64,000 bases of DNA from Nocardia sienata NBRC 100364 (GCF_001613205.1 NZ_BDBX01000005.1:186001-250000); one strand, 5' to 3'; numbered from the stretch's first letter, positions 8,900 through 19,952 are shown. Program-made: numbers and translations. Notes: a model not told the origin generated them from the sequence alone.

Positions 8900-9664
8900 T
8901 CAGGCGCAGGTCCATCCGCCGTCCACATAGAGTTCGGTGCCCGTCACGAAAGTGGAATCGTCGCTCGCCAGGAACGCGACCGCGGCGGCGACTTCCGTGG
9001 CATGGCCGAGCCGGCCCATGGGGGTATGGGCCAGCATCGCCCGGTGTCGCTCGGTGCCCTCGTACCGCGCGCGCAACTGCTCGGTCTCGATGAAACCCGG
9101 GTGGACCGAATTCACCCGGACCCCTTTCGTGGCCCAGTGCAGCGCGGCGTTCTTGCTCATCGTGCGGACCGCGCCCTTGGCCGCCGCATAGGCGAGACTG
9201 TTGCCGAGCCCGCCGACCGTGCCCAGGATGGAGCAGAGGTTGACGATCGAGCCGCCGCCACTGTCCTCGATCAGGGCGCCCGCGTGTTTCATACCCAGCC
9301 AGGTCCCGGTCTGGCTCACCTCGATCACCCGGTTGTAGCGCTCGAGGTCTTCGTCGACGACGGAGGCGAGGCTGCCGATGGCGCCATTGTTGACCAGCGC
9401 GTCCAGCCGTCCGTATCGCCGGCGCACCGCGGCGACGCTCTCCCGCCACTCGTCCTCGCGGGCGATATCGAGCGGCCGGGTCAGGTGCCGGTCCGGCTCG
9501 GCCAGGCCGGCGACGAGTTCGGCGCAGGCGGCCTCGCCGAGATCGGTCACCACCAGCACGGCGCCTTCCGCCGCGAGACGGCGCACGATCTCCACGCCGA
9601 TCCCGCCCGTCGATCCGGTTACCAGGATGACCTTGTCCCGAAGCCTCGCGGCACCCGTTGTCAT
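8900..9664 (-). CDS. SDR family oxidoreductase
   Basis: A 254-aa classical SDR with TGSTGGIG at residues 16-23, NNGAIG, the serine segment LCSILG and catalytic YAAAK. VVTDLG after the second beta strand, with an aspartate there, points to NAD(H) preference. It is the last gene of a minus-strand operon, 40 bp downstream of the ABC permease. Its presence with a transporter suggests it modifies the imported compound. Confidence 0.88.
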   Translation of the reverse strand: MTTGAARLRDKVILVTGSTGGIGVEIVRRLAAEGAVLVVTDLGEAACAELVAGLAEPDRHLTRPLDIAREDEWRESVAAVRRRYGRLDALVNNGAIGSLASVVDEDLERYNRVIEVSQTGTWLGMKHAGALIEDSGGGSIVNLCSILGTVGGLGNSLAYAAAKGAVRTMSKNAALHWATKGVRVNSVHPGFIETEQLRARYEGTERHRAMLAHTPMGRLGHATEVAAAVAFLASDDSTFVTGTELYVDGGWTCA

Positions 9665-9704
9665 CGCGGCCCTTTCTGTTCCGGTGACGGCAGACAGCTC
9701 CGCG

Positions 9705-11401
9705 TCACAGTTTGTTCAGGACGTTCCGGCCGCCCACCAGCATCGCGACCGCGACACCGGCGGTGGTGACCGCGGTCATCAGCAGGGCCATGGCGGCGAC
9801 CAGCGGATAGGACCCGTTCTGCCACAGATCGAACAGCAGGGTGCCCATCACCTGGGTGGTCGAGGCACGCACCAGCAGCGACGCCGCGAATTCGTGGGTC
9901 AGCAGGATGAACATCAGCGCGACGGCGCTGAGGATGGTGGGCCGCATCAGCGGCAGCATGATGCGCAGGTTCGTCACCAGCGGCGACGCGCCGCTGGTCG
10001 CCGATGCCTCACTGTATGTGTTGCCGAGCGAGAGCATCGCCGTCATCTGCATTCTGGTCGCGTACGGCAGCATCAGGACGATGTAGACCAGGATGATGAC
10101 GGTTTTGGTGCCGTACAGGATGAGCGGCGGCTCGGTGTAGGTGAGCAGGAACCCGACACCGAAGATGACCGCCGGAATCCCCAGCGGCAGCGCCGTGACG
10201 AGATCGGCCAGCAGGGCGAGCACCTTGAACTGCCGTCCCCGCACCAGCAGAGTCGCCATCAGGTAGCCCATCGGTACACAGATGACCACGGCGGCCAGCG
10301 AGGTCGACACGCTGGTGAGCACCGATTCCACGATGGCGTTGTCGGCGACCAGGGTGCGGAAGTTGTCCAGCGTCAGCAGATCCCACGACAGCGAACCCGA
10401 CCAGTAGGGCGTCAACGAGACGATGACCAGTCCGATCAGCGGAATGACCAGAGCGAACAGCGCGTAGACGACGATGGTGACGGTGGCCCACAGCGACCGC
10501 CCACCGGCCGGCGCGAAGGCCTTCCCGCCGTGCGTGACGAACCGCGACTGGTTGCCCAGCAGACCCTTCTGGATCAGCACCAGCACCAGCCCGAAGATCA
10601 CCAGCGGGGAACCGGCCGCCGCGGCGGCGGCGAAATCCGAGGGTGATTCCGATACCCGCCGGTACATCTCGGTGGTCAGCACCTTCACGCCGTAGTTCTG
10701 GCCGAGCAGCAGCGGCCCGGTGAACTGTCCCAGCCCGAGCAGCAGGGCGATACCGCCGCCGTAGATCAGCGAGGGCCGCAGCAGTGGCAGGACGACCCGG
10801 AAGAACACGCCCACGGTCGACGATCCGCTGATCTGCGCGGCTTCGAGATGTTCGGCGCTGATGTTCTGCATTCCGGCGCTGACGAACAGATAGACGAACG
10901 AGGTCAGGCCGAAACCGGTCAGGATGATGATCCACGGCACCGTGTAGACATCGATCGGCCCGGAATCCGAACCGCTCCACCACGGTAGCTTCCGCAGCAG
11001 CACATTGAGGTACCCCGGCCCCGGGGACAGCAGGAACGCCCAGCCGACGATATTGGCCACCGCCGGCATCACGATCGGCAGGATCGGAATGATCCGCAGG
11101 AAACCGAGCCGGTCGGGCATCCGGCTCGCGGCGAAGGCCAGCAGAGTGCCGAGCACCATCGCGATCACCAGCGACCCCAGCGCCAGCGCGATGGTGGTCT
11201 GGATGGTCGAGCCGATATCGAAGCGGGTGTACTGCGCGCGATACCCGCGGGCGCCGTCCTCGAAGGCCAGCGATTGCAGCCGGATCATCGGCAGCACCAC
11301 CAGATAGCCCAGGACGGCGAGCAGTGCGGCGTAGCCGAGGCGTGACCGCCACTGTGCCGGGACGGCGTACGAGCGGCCCGCGGCTGTGGACACAGTAGCC
11401 A

Positions 11402-11402
<1 letters not shown>
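9705..11402 (-). CDS. ABC transporter permease, two fused membrane domains (FbpB/AfuB-like)
   Basis: A 565-aa inner-membrane protein with about twelve hydrophobic segments arranged as two homologous BPD_transp_1 domains. Each has the EAA-type cytoplasmic loop: EAAQISGSSTVGVFFRVVLP near residue 195 and EASATSGASPLVTNLRIMLP near residue 470. This double-domain layout is typical of the iron(III)/thiamine/phosphonate-type importer permeases. The start at 11402 overlaps the ATPase stop by one base; the much longer open frame upstream is only the shadow of the ATPase gene. It works with the ATPase at 11402-12565 and probably with both solute-binding proteins of the cluster. Confidence 0.88.
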
Positions 11403-12565
<1,163 letters not shown>

Positions 12566-12566
12566 C

Positions 12567-13349
12567 TCATGCCTTCCGAGTCGAGAGTTTGGGTGTGCGG
12601 ACACCGGCGGCGGTCCCGCCGTCGACCAGCAGATCGATACCGGTGACATAGCTGCTGTCGGCGGTCGCCAGGAAGGCGATCACCACCGCCACCTCGTCGG
12701 GCGAGCCGCGGCGCCGCATCGGAATACTGCGGACGTATGTCTCCATATCGTCGGCGGCGAAACCGGGCGCCGAGGTGATCTCGGTGGTGATACTGCCGGG
12801 ACAGACCGAATTGACCCGGATACCGTGCTCGGCCAATTCCAGCGCCGCGACCTTCGTCAGTGCCCGGACACCGGATTTCGCCGCGCCGTAGGCGCCGAGC
12901 TCGGCGGTCGCCAGGACACCGCGCAACGATGAGATGGTCACGATGGTGCCCCCGCCGGTCATGGCCGCCGCGGCGGTCCGCAATCCGAGGAACGTACCGA
13001 CCAGATGCTGGTCGATCATCCGGCGGAACTGCGCGAGCGTCGTCTGCGCCAAGGGCGCCTTCAGCGCGGTCCCGGCACTGTTCACCAGTACGTTCATCGG
13101 GTGTCCGGCCTGCTCCATCGCGGTCGCCACGGCGTGCCAGTCGCCCTCGTCGGTGACGTCCAGATGGTGGTAGTGGGCCCGGGGGCCGAGCGCCAGCGCC
13201 CGCTTCCGGCCCGCGATATCGTCCACGTCGGTGAGGTAGACGGTCGCGCCCCTGGCGGCGAACAGTTCGGCGGTCGCCCCGCCGATCCCACCGGAGGCCC
13301 CGGTCACCAGCACGTGGGTGCCCTGCAGGGGTTCGGCCCTGTTGTCCAT
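12567..13349 (-). CDS. SDR family oxidoreductase
   Basis: A 260-aa classical SDR with TGASGGIG near residue 18, NSAG, ITISSLRG and the catalytic YGAAKSG. The ATG at 13349 follows GAAGGAC with normal spacing. It is embedded between the solute-binding protein gene and the ABC ATPase gene, which is unusual for a transport operon and suggests the importer is dedicated to a substrate of these oxidoreductases. The C-terminal 15 residues extend slightly past the usual SDR end. Confidence 0.87.
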   Translation of the reverse strand: MDNRAEPLQGTHVLVTGASGGIGGATAELFAARGATVYLTDVDDIAGRKRALALGPRAHYHHLDVTDEGDWHAVATAMEQAGHPMNVLVNSAGTALKAPLAQTTLAQFRRMIDQHLVGTFLGLRTAAAAMTGGGTIVTISSLRGVLATAELGAYGAAKSGVRALTKVAALELAEHGIRVNSVCPGSITTEITSAPGFAADDMETYVRSIPMRRRGSPDEVAVVIAFLATADSSYVTGIDLLVDGGTAAGVRTPKLSTRKA

Positions 13350-13386
13350 GCCTGTCCTTCGTCGGTCGGTGTGAATCGGAGCCCGA

Positions 13387-14424
13387 TCAGCTCTGGAAAC
13401 GCCGCGCCCATTCCTGCGAGTACTCGGTGACCTTGTCCGGGGTGAGGTCGGCGGTGTCCGGAGCGGCGATCTCCTGCGCCTGCACGACCGCGCCCGGGAT
13501 ATCCGGCAGTGCCGCGGCATATCCGTCGTTGAGGGCGGTCTGGCCCTCGCGGGTCGTCATGAAGTCGACCAGGACCTGCGCCGCGTTCGGATGCGGCGCG
13601 ACACTCAGCGCGTGGGTGTACCACGGTGTGCCCCAGGGCTGCGGCGGCAGCGCCCAATCGACCGGGGCGCCGGCGGCCACCTCGGTGACCAGCGGCTGCA
13701 CCGACGGGGTGGCCACGATCTCACCGGAGGTGAGCGCCTGGGCGATACCGAGCGCGCTCGGATAGATGCGCGGTTTCAACTCGGCGATCCGGTCCCAGTA
13801 GTCCTCGCCGTAGGTCCGCGCGTAGAAGCGGTAGAGATCGACATAGGACGCGATGCCGGTGGGGTTGACGATGCCGATCTTGCCCCGGTATTTCGGATCG
13901 AGCAGGTCCTGCGGGGTGCGCAGACCGCCCGGTACCGCGGCGGTGTTCCAGCCGAGCGCGAAGACGGCCGCACTGCTCAGCGCGAACCGGTTCCCCAGCA
14001 CACTGGTTTCCGGCCGGTACTCCGGCGCCTGCAGATGGGGGCCGACGAGATCGGCCGAATAACTGCCCGATCGAGCGGCATTGGCGACCCAGGTCGCATC
14101 GGTGAGCATATGGACGTCCGCCGTGCCGCGCCCGGTGCGGTTCTCCGTTTCCACCCGCGGGTTGATATCGGCGTCGGTACCGCGCACGAATTCCAGGTCT
14201 ATGCGGGGGTACTTCGTTTCGAACGCCTTCTCCAGCCGTTCCAGGTTGGCGGGTTTCTGGCTCGAGTAGAGCAGAACGCTGCTCTCTTTCTCGGCGGCCG
14301 CCTCGACGTCGGACCAGGCGCCCGATACGGGTCCGGTGGTGCCCGGGCTCGACCCGCACGCCGTGAGAACCGAAATGACAGCGAGGGCCGTCGCGGCCGC
14401 CGTGGCCTTGAACAACAACTTCAT
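13387..14424 (-). CDS. ABC transporter solute-binding lipoprotein (Fe3+/AfuA-like family)
   Basis: A 345-aa exported protein. A lysine-led signal peptide ends in the lipobox LTAC, so it is probably lipid-anchored at the outer face of the membrane. The mature part shows the type II periplasmic-binding fold: SSVLLYSSQKPANLERLEKA, a mid-domain GWNTAAVPGGLRTPQDLLDP, and a C-terminal ALSVAPHPNAAQVLVDF. An in-frame GTG at 14439 is an alternative start; neither has a strong ribosome-binding site. It is the first gene of the minus-strand operon with the ATPase and permease, and is paralogous to the plus-strand binding protein at 16605-17648. Confidence 0.85.
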   Translation of the reverse strand: MKLLFKATAAATALAVISVLTACGSSPGTTGPVSGAWSDVEAAAEKESSVLLYSSQKPANLERLEKAFETKYPRIDLEFVRGTDADINPRVETENRTGRGTADVHMLTDATWVANAARSGSYSADLVGPHLQAPEYRPETSVLGNRFALSSAAVFALGWNTAAVPGGLRTPQDLLDPKYRGKIGIVNPTGIASYVDLYRFYARTYGEDYWDRIAELKPRIYPSALGIAQALTSGEIVATPSVQPLVTEVAAGAPVDWALPPQPWGTPWYTHALSVAPHPNAAQVLVDFMTTREGQTALNDGYAAALPDIPGAVVQAQEIAAPDTADLTPDKVTEYSQEWARRFQS

Positions 14425-14452
14425 GGTGCGAATACCCACATCCCGCGAACTG

Positions 14453-14466
14453 AACTGATGTCAGTT
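14453..14466. promoter_or_regulatory. palindromic operator in divergent promoter region
   Basis: AACTGA-TG-TCAGTT is a perfect inverted repeat with 6-bp arms, located between the minus-strand solute-binding protein gene (start 14424) and the plus-strand oxidoreductase (start 14545). A near copy lies at 7157-7170. The position would allow one regulator, plausibly the TetR protein at 6486, to control both divergent operons. The region downstream to 14520 is unusually AT-rich for this genome and contains AATAAT as a possible -10 box for the plus-strand operon. Confidence 0.5.
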
Positions 14467-14544
14467 TGAAACTATGTCATACCCATTGTGGTGTCAATCA
14501 CTGTGTGGCAATAATATGAAGTGAATCCAGTTCAAGGAGGAACC

Positions 14545-16491
14545 GTGAGCTCCCCTCATATGTCGTCCCCGCTGCGGATCGGCTCCCTGACGCTGCGCAA
14601 CCGTCTCGTGGCCACCGCGCACGGGTCCGGGGCGGTCAGCGCGGGTACGGCCCAGCCCGGCGACGAGGACTACTGGCGGCGCTGCGCGGCGGGCGGCGCT
14701 GCCATGGTGATCGCCGGCGGCACCGTGGTCGGCTCGGAATCGGGCAACCGCACCGGCAATATCACCGACGCCTCCGATCCCGCGGGGCTGCCCGGACTGC
14801 GCCGGCGCGCCCGCGCCATCACCGAGGAAGGCGCGGTGGCGGTCTGTCAACTGGTCCATTTGGGACGCGAAACGCTGGGCGCGGAGATCTGGGAGCACCC
14901 GGTGGCGCCCTCGCCCGTTCGCTCCCCCCGCGAACCGGTGCGGGCGCGCGTACTGTCCGACGACGATATCGACGCGCTCGTCGACGCCTTCGTGCTCAGT
15001 TCCCGGCACGCCGCGAAGGCGGGATTCGCCGCGGTGGAACTGCACGCCGCGCACGGATACCTGCTGGCCCAGTTCCTGTCCGCGGCCTCGAACACCCGAC
15101 CGGACGCGGGCACCCTCACCGGACGCGCCGCGATACTGCACCGGCTGCACACCGCGATCACCGCGGCGTGCCCGGAACTCGTACTCGGCGTGCGTGTCTC
15201 GATCGACGGCGCCGAAGAGGCCGGGATGGACACCGACGGCCTCTGCGAACTGCTGCCGCTGCTGGGCATGTTCGACTACATCAATGTGACGGTGGGCGTT
15301 CGTACCACCTACGTCCGCGATATGGCGACCGCCGGTCCCCCGCTGCTCCCGGAACTGCACCGGTTACGCGCGGCCACCGACCGGCCGCTGCTGGTCTCCC
15401 AGGCGTTCCGGTCCCGGGTGGATATCGAGGCTGCGCTCGCCGCGGGTGCCGACCTGGTCGGCATGGCGCGGCCCTTCGTCGCCGACCCCGATATCGCACG
15501 GAAGCTGCTGCGCGGCGACGACAGCCGGATCCGCCCGTGTGTTTCCTGCAACGAGGACTGCCGGTCGTTCACCCCGGTCCTGCTCTGCTCGGTGAACCCG
15601 GACCTGGCGCCGCCCGGGCAGTCGGCCCGCCCGGCTCGGCCGTTGCGGTTCGGTCCGGCACCGGACCGGGGGCCGCGGGTGGCGATCGTCGGCGCCGGGC
15701 CGGCGGGATTGGAAGCCGCCTTCCGGTTGGCCCCGACCCACACCGTCACCGTCTTCGAGGCGACCCGCTGGATCGGTGGCCAGTTGCGCACCGCGGCGCA
15801 GGCGCCGAACCGGACCGGCTGGTCGGCGCTGCTGCGCTACTACCAGGACAATCTCGGCGGCGCCGCGCTGGAACTGGGCTACCGTGCGCGACCTGCGGAT
15901 CTCGCCGGATACGACGAGGTGATCGTGGCGACCGGCGCCACCGAAACCGCGACCCCCGGCACCGCGACGACCACCGCGGCCCTGATCGATCCCTGGCAGA
16001 TATGGCCCGGTGACCGGGTGGTGGTCGTCGACGACGGTTTCGGCTACTGGCCCGCCCTCGGCGTGGTGGAGGCCGCCCTCGCGGGCGGCGCGAGCCAGGT
16101 CACCGTACTCGTCCCCGGACCGGCCGTCGCCGCGAGCATCCCGACGGAGAGCAGGGTCCAGTTGCGGCGGCGCCTGGCGGGCCGCCCGGTGGAGTTCGTC
16201 GTCGAGGCCGCGGTGTCGGAGGTGAGGCGGCAGGAGTCGCAGACCGTGGTGGCCTACCGGAATCTTCTCTCCGGCCGTATGTCCGAACTGACCTGCGACC
16301 GAGTAATGGTCGCGGGTGAGCGACAGGCCACCGACTGGCAGTCGTTCACGCAGGAGTCGGCGCACGCCCGGGTCCAGATCATCGGCGACGCGGTGGTGCC
16401 CCGGCGGGTCTCCCATGCGATCGCCGAGGGCCGTGCCGCCGCGACGGCCGTGCTCGGCAGCGGCAGCCGCTCCCGCGTCCGGGCCGGGTGA
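14545..16491 (+). CDS. NADH:flavin oxidoreductase with Fe-S and FAD domains (2,4-dienoyl-CoA reductase / BaiCD-BaiH type)
   Basis: A 648-aa multidomain flavoenzyme. Residues 1-330 form an old-yellow-enzyme TIM barrel binding FMN. Cys332, Cys335, Cys339 and Cys348 form a likely 4Fe-4S site, and residues about 375-640 form an FAD/NAD(P)H module beginning with VAIVGAGPAGLEAA. The family reduces conjugated enoyl groups; members include bacterial 2,4-dienoyl-CoA reductase, trimethylamine dehydrogenase and the bile-acid enzymes BaiCD/BaiH. The last cysteine spacing (C-x8-C) is about three residues shorter than in the classical enzymes. AAGGAGG 4 bp before the GTG at 14545 decides the start over an upstream in-frame GTG. 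It heads the plus-strand operon. Confidence 0.87.
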   Translation: MSSPHMSSPLRIGSLTLRNRLVATAHGSGAVSAGTAQPGDEDYWRRCAAGGAAMVIAGGTVVGSESGNRTGNITDASDPAGLPGLRRRARAITEEGAVAVCQLVHLGRETLGAEIWEHPVAPSPVRSPREPVRARVLSDDDIDALVDAFVLSSRHAAKAGFAAVELHAAHGYLLAQFLSAASNTRPDAGTLTGRAAILHRLHTAITAACPELVLGVRVSIDGAEEAGMDTDGLCELLPLLGMFDYINVTVGVRTTYVRDMATAGPPLLPELHRLRAATDRPLLVSQAFRSRVDIEAALAAGADLVGMARPFVADPDIARKLLRGDDSRIRPCVSCNEDCRSFTPVLLCSVNPDLAPPGQSARPARPLRFGPAPDRGPRVAIVGAGPAGLEAAFRLAPTHTVTVFEATRWIGGQLRTAAQAPNRTGWSALLRYYQDNLGGAALELGYRARPADLAGYDEVIVATGATETATPGTATTTAALIDPWQIWPGDRVVVVDDGFGYWPALGVVEAALAGGASQVTVLVPGPAVAASIPTESRVQLRRRLAGRPVEFVVEAAVSEVRRQESQTVVAYRNLLSGRMSELTCDRVMVAGERQATDWQSFTQESAHARVQIIGDAVVPRRVSHAIAEGRAAATAVLGSGSRSRVRAG

Positions 16492-16604
16492 CCGGCGCCG
16501 GAGCCGACCCCGCCCCAGGCACTTCCGGAAATCGGACGCGTCCGGCCGTCCGAAACCACCTGCCGGAGCCGCTACCCCAGGACAACCGAAATGATGAGGT
16601 ACCC

Positions 16605-17648
16605 ATGCGAAAAACCCTGCGAGCGCACGTACTGAGAACAGCCGCCATAGTCGGCTCCCTCGCCTTGGCCCTGGCGGGCTGCGGCGGGACCGGCGAGGTC
16701 TCCCGGCCGGTCGCCGGCACCTGGGAGGAGGTGGTCGCCGCGGCGAACACCGAAGGCGCGGTCACCATCTACTCCACCCAGGCCCAGCCGGTGCTCACGG
16801 ACCTGGAGAAGGCGTTCGAAACCGCTTATCCGCAGATCGATCTCACCGTGGTGCGGGGTGTCGATGCCGACCTGCTCTCCCGGATCGACGCGGAATCGCG
16901 AACCGGAAAGGGCGCCGGCGATATCGCGGTCATCACCGATGTGTCCTGGATGCAGCAGGCCGCGGGCACCGATGCCGCCGTGGAGGTGGTCGGGCCCGCG
17001 TTCGACGCGCCCGAATACCGCCGGGCGGACAGCGTCATCGAGGGGAAGTTCTTCCTCGAGGGCGCGGTGATCCTGGGCTTCGGCTGGAACACCGCCGCCT
17101 ATCCCAAGGGCATCCGCACCGCGCAGGATCTGCTGGACCCCGCCCTGAAAGGCAAGGTCGGCATCGTCACCCCGGCCACCTCACCGACCTATATCGACTA
17201 CTACGACCACATCGAGGAGAACTACGGCGGACGGGATTTCCTGCGGCAGCTCGCGCGGAACAATCCGCGGATCTACCCGAGCAGCCAACCCCTGGGACAG
17301 GCCCTGGCCTCCGGAGAGATCGTGGCGGCGCTCATGTGCAATCCGATGCTGCCCGAACGGGCCGCGGGAGCACCGGTCGCCTGGACCGAGGGCCCGCACG
17401 TATGGGGTGCGAGATGGTACGGGCTGGCGCTCGGCTCGGCGCCGCACCCCAACGCCGCCCAGGTGCTCGCCGATTTCATGGTGAGCCGGCTGGGCCAGCA
17501 GGCGACCTCACCCGGCTACGGCGCCGTGCTGCCCGATATCGACGGGGCGCTGGCGGTCGCGCAGGACGTCCCCGACCAGAACCTCGAGGTCACGATCGGC
17601 GAAGGCGCCGAACGCTATCGCAACGAGTGGGAGGGCATCTTCCAGTGA
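16605..17648 (+). CDS. ABC transporter solute-binding lipoprotein (Fe3+/AfuA-like family), second copy
   Basis: A 347-aa exported protein with a positively charged signal peptide and lipobox LAGC. The fold and motifs match the minus-strand paralogue at 13387-14424: VTIYSTQAQPVLTDLEKAFE, GFGWNTAAYPKGIRTAQDLLDP and LGSAPHPNAAQVLADF. The ATG at 16605 follows GAGGT at a 5-bp spacing, about 113 bp after the flavoenzyme gene. No second permease or ATPase is nearby, so it probably feeds the same importer as its paralogue, perhaps with a different ligand specificity. Confidence 0.87.
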   Translation: MRKTLRAHVLRTAAIVGSLALALAGCGGTGEVSRPVAGTWEEVVAAANTEGAVTIYSTQAQPVLTDLEKAFETAYPQIDLTVVRGVDADLLSRIDAESRTGKGAGDIAVITDVSWMQQAAGTDAAVEVVGPAFDAPEYRRADSVIEGKFFLEGAVILGFGWNTAAYPKGIRTAQDLLDPALKGKVGIVTPATSPTYIDYYDHIEENYGGRDFLRQLARNNPRIYPSSQPLGQALASGEIVAALMCNPMLPERAAGAPVAWTEGPHVWGARWYGLALGSAPHPNAAQVLADFMVSRLGQQATSPGYGAVLPDIDGALAVAQDVPDQNLEVTIGEGAERYRNEWEGIFQ

Positions 17649-17683
17649 CCGGCGATGCGCGAACGGGGGACGAGGAGAAGACC

Positions 17684-18469
17684 ATGGCGGCACAGTTCGG
17701 CGACAAGGTGGCCCTGGTGACCGGAGCGGGTTCGGGCATCGGCGCCGCCACCGCCCGCCTGCTCGCCCGGCGGGGGGCCCGAGCGGTCTACCTGTGCGAT
17801 ATCGACCGGCAGGCGGCGGGGCGTATCGCAGCCGATATCCCCGGCGCGACCGCGATCGAACTGGACGTGGCCGAGTCGGCCCAGGTGGACAGCGCCTTCG
17901 CCACCGCGCTCGGCGACCACGGCCGCGTCGATGTGGTGGTCCACGCGGCGGGTGTCGACGATCCGCACAGCAAACAGCGGATCTACGAGGCGGCCGAACA
18001 GCGCCGACCCGCCGATGTTCTCACCCATCTCGGCGACGAGCAGTGGCGGCGGATCCTCTCGGTGAATCTGGACGGCACCTTCTATGTGCTGCGCGCGGCG
18101 GTCCGGGCGATGAAGGAGACCGGCGGCGGTGCGATCGTCACCGTGGGATCGTCGGCGGCCTTCGACACGCTCACCGGATACCCGCACTACGCGGCCTCGA
18201 AGGCGGGCGTGCACGCGCTGAGCCAGTCGGTGGCCAAGGAGGCCGCGCATTTCGGGATCCGGGTGAACACCGTGGCGCCCGGCCCGGTGGATACCGGAAT
18301 GGCGGCCCGGACCCCGGCGCATCTGCGTGCGGCCATGGCCGACGGCGCCCCACGCGGCTACGCGACCGCCGCGGAACTGGCCGACAACATCCTGTACCTC
18401 GCCTCCGCCGGGGCCGCCAATGTCATCGGCGCCGTGCTGCTCAGCAATGGCGGCAGGTTCACGGTATGA
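17684..18469 (+). CDS. SDR family oxidoreductase
   Basis: A 261-aa classical SDR with TGAGSGIG near residue 13, YLCDID at the end of the second strand (NAD preference), an insertion around residues 88-115 before the NLDGTFYV helix, the serine segment TVGSSAAF and catalytic YAASKAG. The ATG at 17684 is preceded by GAGGAGAAG; an in-frame GTG at 17645 overlapping the previous stop is a weaker alternative. It lies between the second solute-binding protein and the flavoprotein, in one operon. Confidence 0.88.
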   Translation: MAAQFGDKVALVTGAGSGIGAATARLLARRGARAVYLCDIDRQAAGRIAADIPGATAIELDVAESAQVDSAFATALGDHGRVDVVVHAAGVDDPHSKQRIYEAAEQRRPADVLTHLGDEQWRRILSVNLDGTFYVLRAAVRAMKETGGGAIVTVGSSAAFDTLTGYPHYAASKAGVHALSQSVAKEAAHFGIRVNTVAPGPVDTGMAARTPAHLRAAMADGAPRGYATAAELADNILYLASAGAANVIGAVLLSNGGRFTV

Positions 18470-18531
18470 GCCGGCCGGGCCCGGATCGACGGCGGGCGCC
18501 GACCCGCGAAACGAGCGACAAGGAAACACGT

Positions 18532-19860
18532 ATGCGGACAATCGACACAGATGTACTGGTGATCGGCGCGGGAATGGCCGGCCTCACCGCTGCCACCCGA
18601 TCCCTCGACCGGGGACGCTCGGTCGTGGTGGTGGAGAAGGCCGATGCGGTCGGCGGGTCGGCACGATACGCCGGCTACGCCTGGACCGCGCCCACCCGCG
18701 CGGTGATGGACGAGGTGAACCCGGACGGCGATCCGGCACTGCGCCACGCGCTGGTCGACGGGTTCCCCGCGGCCCTCGCGTGGGTCCGCGCGCTCGGGGT
18801 GCAGTGCGGTGATCCGGTCCCCGTGCTCCGGTACGGGATCGGGCACCAATTCGACACCAACCAGTACATCGACGAATGCCGGCGCCGGATCACCGCCGCC
18901 GCGCAATTGTTCACCGGCACCGAGACCGTCCGGCTGCTCACCGACGGCGAGGCCGTGACCGGGGCACGGGTCCGGGGCCCGGACGGGATCGAACTCGAGA
19001 TCCACTGCACCGCAGTCATACTCGCCACCGGCGGCTTCCAGGCCGATGCCGAACTAGTCGCCGAGAACATCCATCCGCAGGCACCGGCCATGCAGTTGCG
19101 CTCCAATCCGGCGAGCGCCGGAGACGGACTGCGGCTGGCCACCGGGGTCGGTGCCGCCACCGGTACGCCGAACTCCGGGTTCTACGGGCACCTGGTGCCG
19201 ACGCAGGTTCCGTTCCGCGACCCCGCCGATTTCGTGGCACTGTCGCTGTACTACAGCGAACACGCCCTGCTGTTCAACCTGGACAGCCGGCGTTTCACCG
19301 ACGAAACCCTGGGCGACCACTTGACCGCCATGCGGTTGCTCGAACAGCCGCAGGCCCGGGGGCTGCTCGTCGCCGACGAACGGGTCTACCGTGACCGGGT
19401 GCTCGGCAGCTATGTCGAAGGCGCGGTGGCGGTCGACAAATTCGATCTCACCCGGCGCCGCGAGGGGCGTTGCGGCATCGCCGAGACCCTCGACGATTTC
19501 GCCTACCTGCCGGAGGAATGGGGTTACGACGGGGCCGCCATCGCCGAACAGATCCGTGCGGTGAACGCCGCCGGGGACACGGTGGCCCCCACCCGCACCT
19601 ATGACGCACAGCCGCTGGACCGGGGCCCCTACTACATCATCGAAACCTGTCCGGCGCTGACCTTCCCGTTCCACGGGATCCGCATCGACGCCGCCGCCCG
19701 GGTGCTCTCCACCGCGGGCGACCCGATCGACGGTCTGTACGCGGCGGGGTCCGATATCGGCGGTCTCTACGACAACGCGTACGCGGGCGGTATCGCACCG
19801 GCACTCGTCTTCGGCCTCGCCGCGGCCGATACCGCGGCAGACCGGCCGGTCGCGGTCTGA
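18532..19860 (+). CDS. FAD-dependent oxidoreductase (3-ketosteroid dehydrogenase / fumarate reductase flavoprotein family)
   Basis: A 442-aa flavoprotein. The N-terminal FAD-binding motif VIGAGMAGLTAATR is at residues 9-22 with the partner VVVEKADAVGGSARYAG, and the C-terminal FAD motif YAAGSDIGGLYDNAYAGG lies near residue 404. The family carries out substrate dehydrogenation or enone reduction, for example 3-ketosteroid delta-1 dehydrogenase and fumarate reductase, although this protein is about 100 residues shorter than typical KstD. The frame is open far upstream, but AAGGAA 7 bp before the ATG at 18532 and the FAD motif position set the start. It closes the plus-strand operon and likely introduces or removes a double bond in the pathway. 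Confidence 0.85.
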   Translation: MRTIDTDVLVIGAGMAGLTAATRSLDRGRSVVVVEKADAVGGSARYAGYAWTAPTRAVMDEVNPDGDPALRHALVDGFPAALAWVRALGVQCGDPVPVLRYGIGHQFDTNQYIDECRRRITAAAQLFTGTETVRLLTDGEAVTGARVRGPDGIELEIHCTAVILATGGFQADAELVAENIHPQAPAMQLRSNPASAGDGLRLATGVGAATGTPNSGFYGHLVPTQVPFRDPADFVALSLYYSEHALLFNLDSRRFTDETLGDHLTAMRLLEQPQARGLLVADERVYRDRVLGSYVEGAVAVDKFDLTRRREGRCGIAETLDDFAYLPEEWGYDGAAIAEQIRAVNAAGDTVAPTRTYDAQPLDRGPYYIIETCPALTFPFHGIRIDAAARVLSTAGDPIDGLYAAGSDIGGLYDNAYAGGIAPALVFGLAAADTAADRPVAV

Positions 19861-19952
19861 GCGCAGTCCCGAGCGCTTTCGGTACACGACTTTCGGAGTA
19901 GGGGCGGAGGGCACCGGTCACCCCAGTCGCCGGGCGCCCCGCCCCGCTCCGC

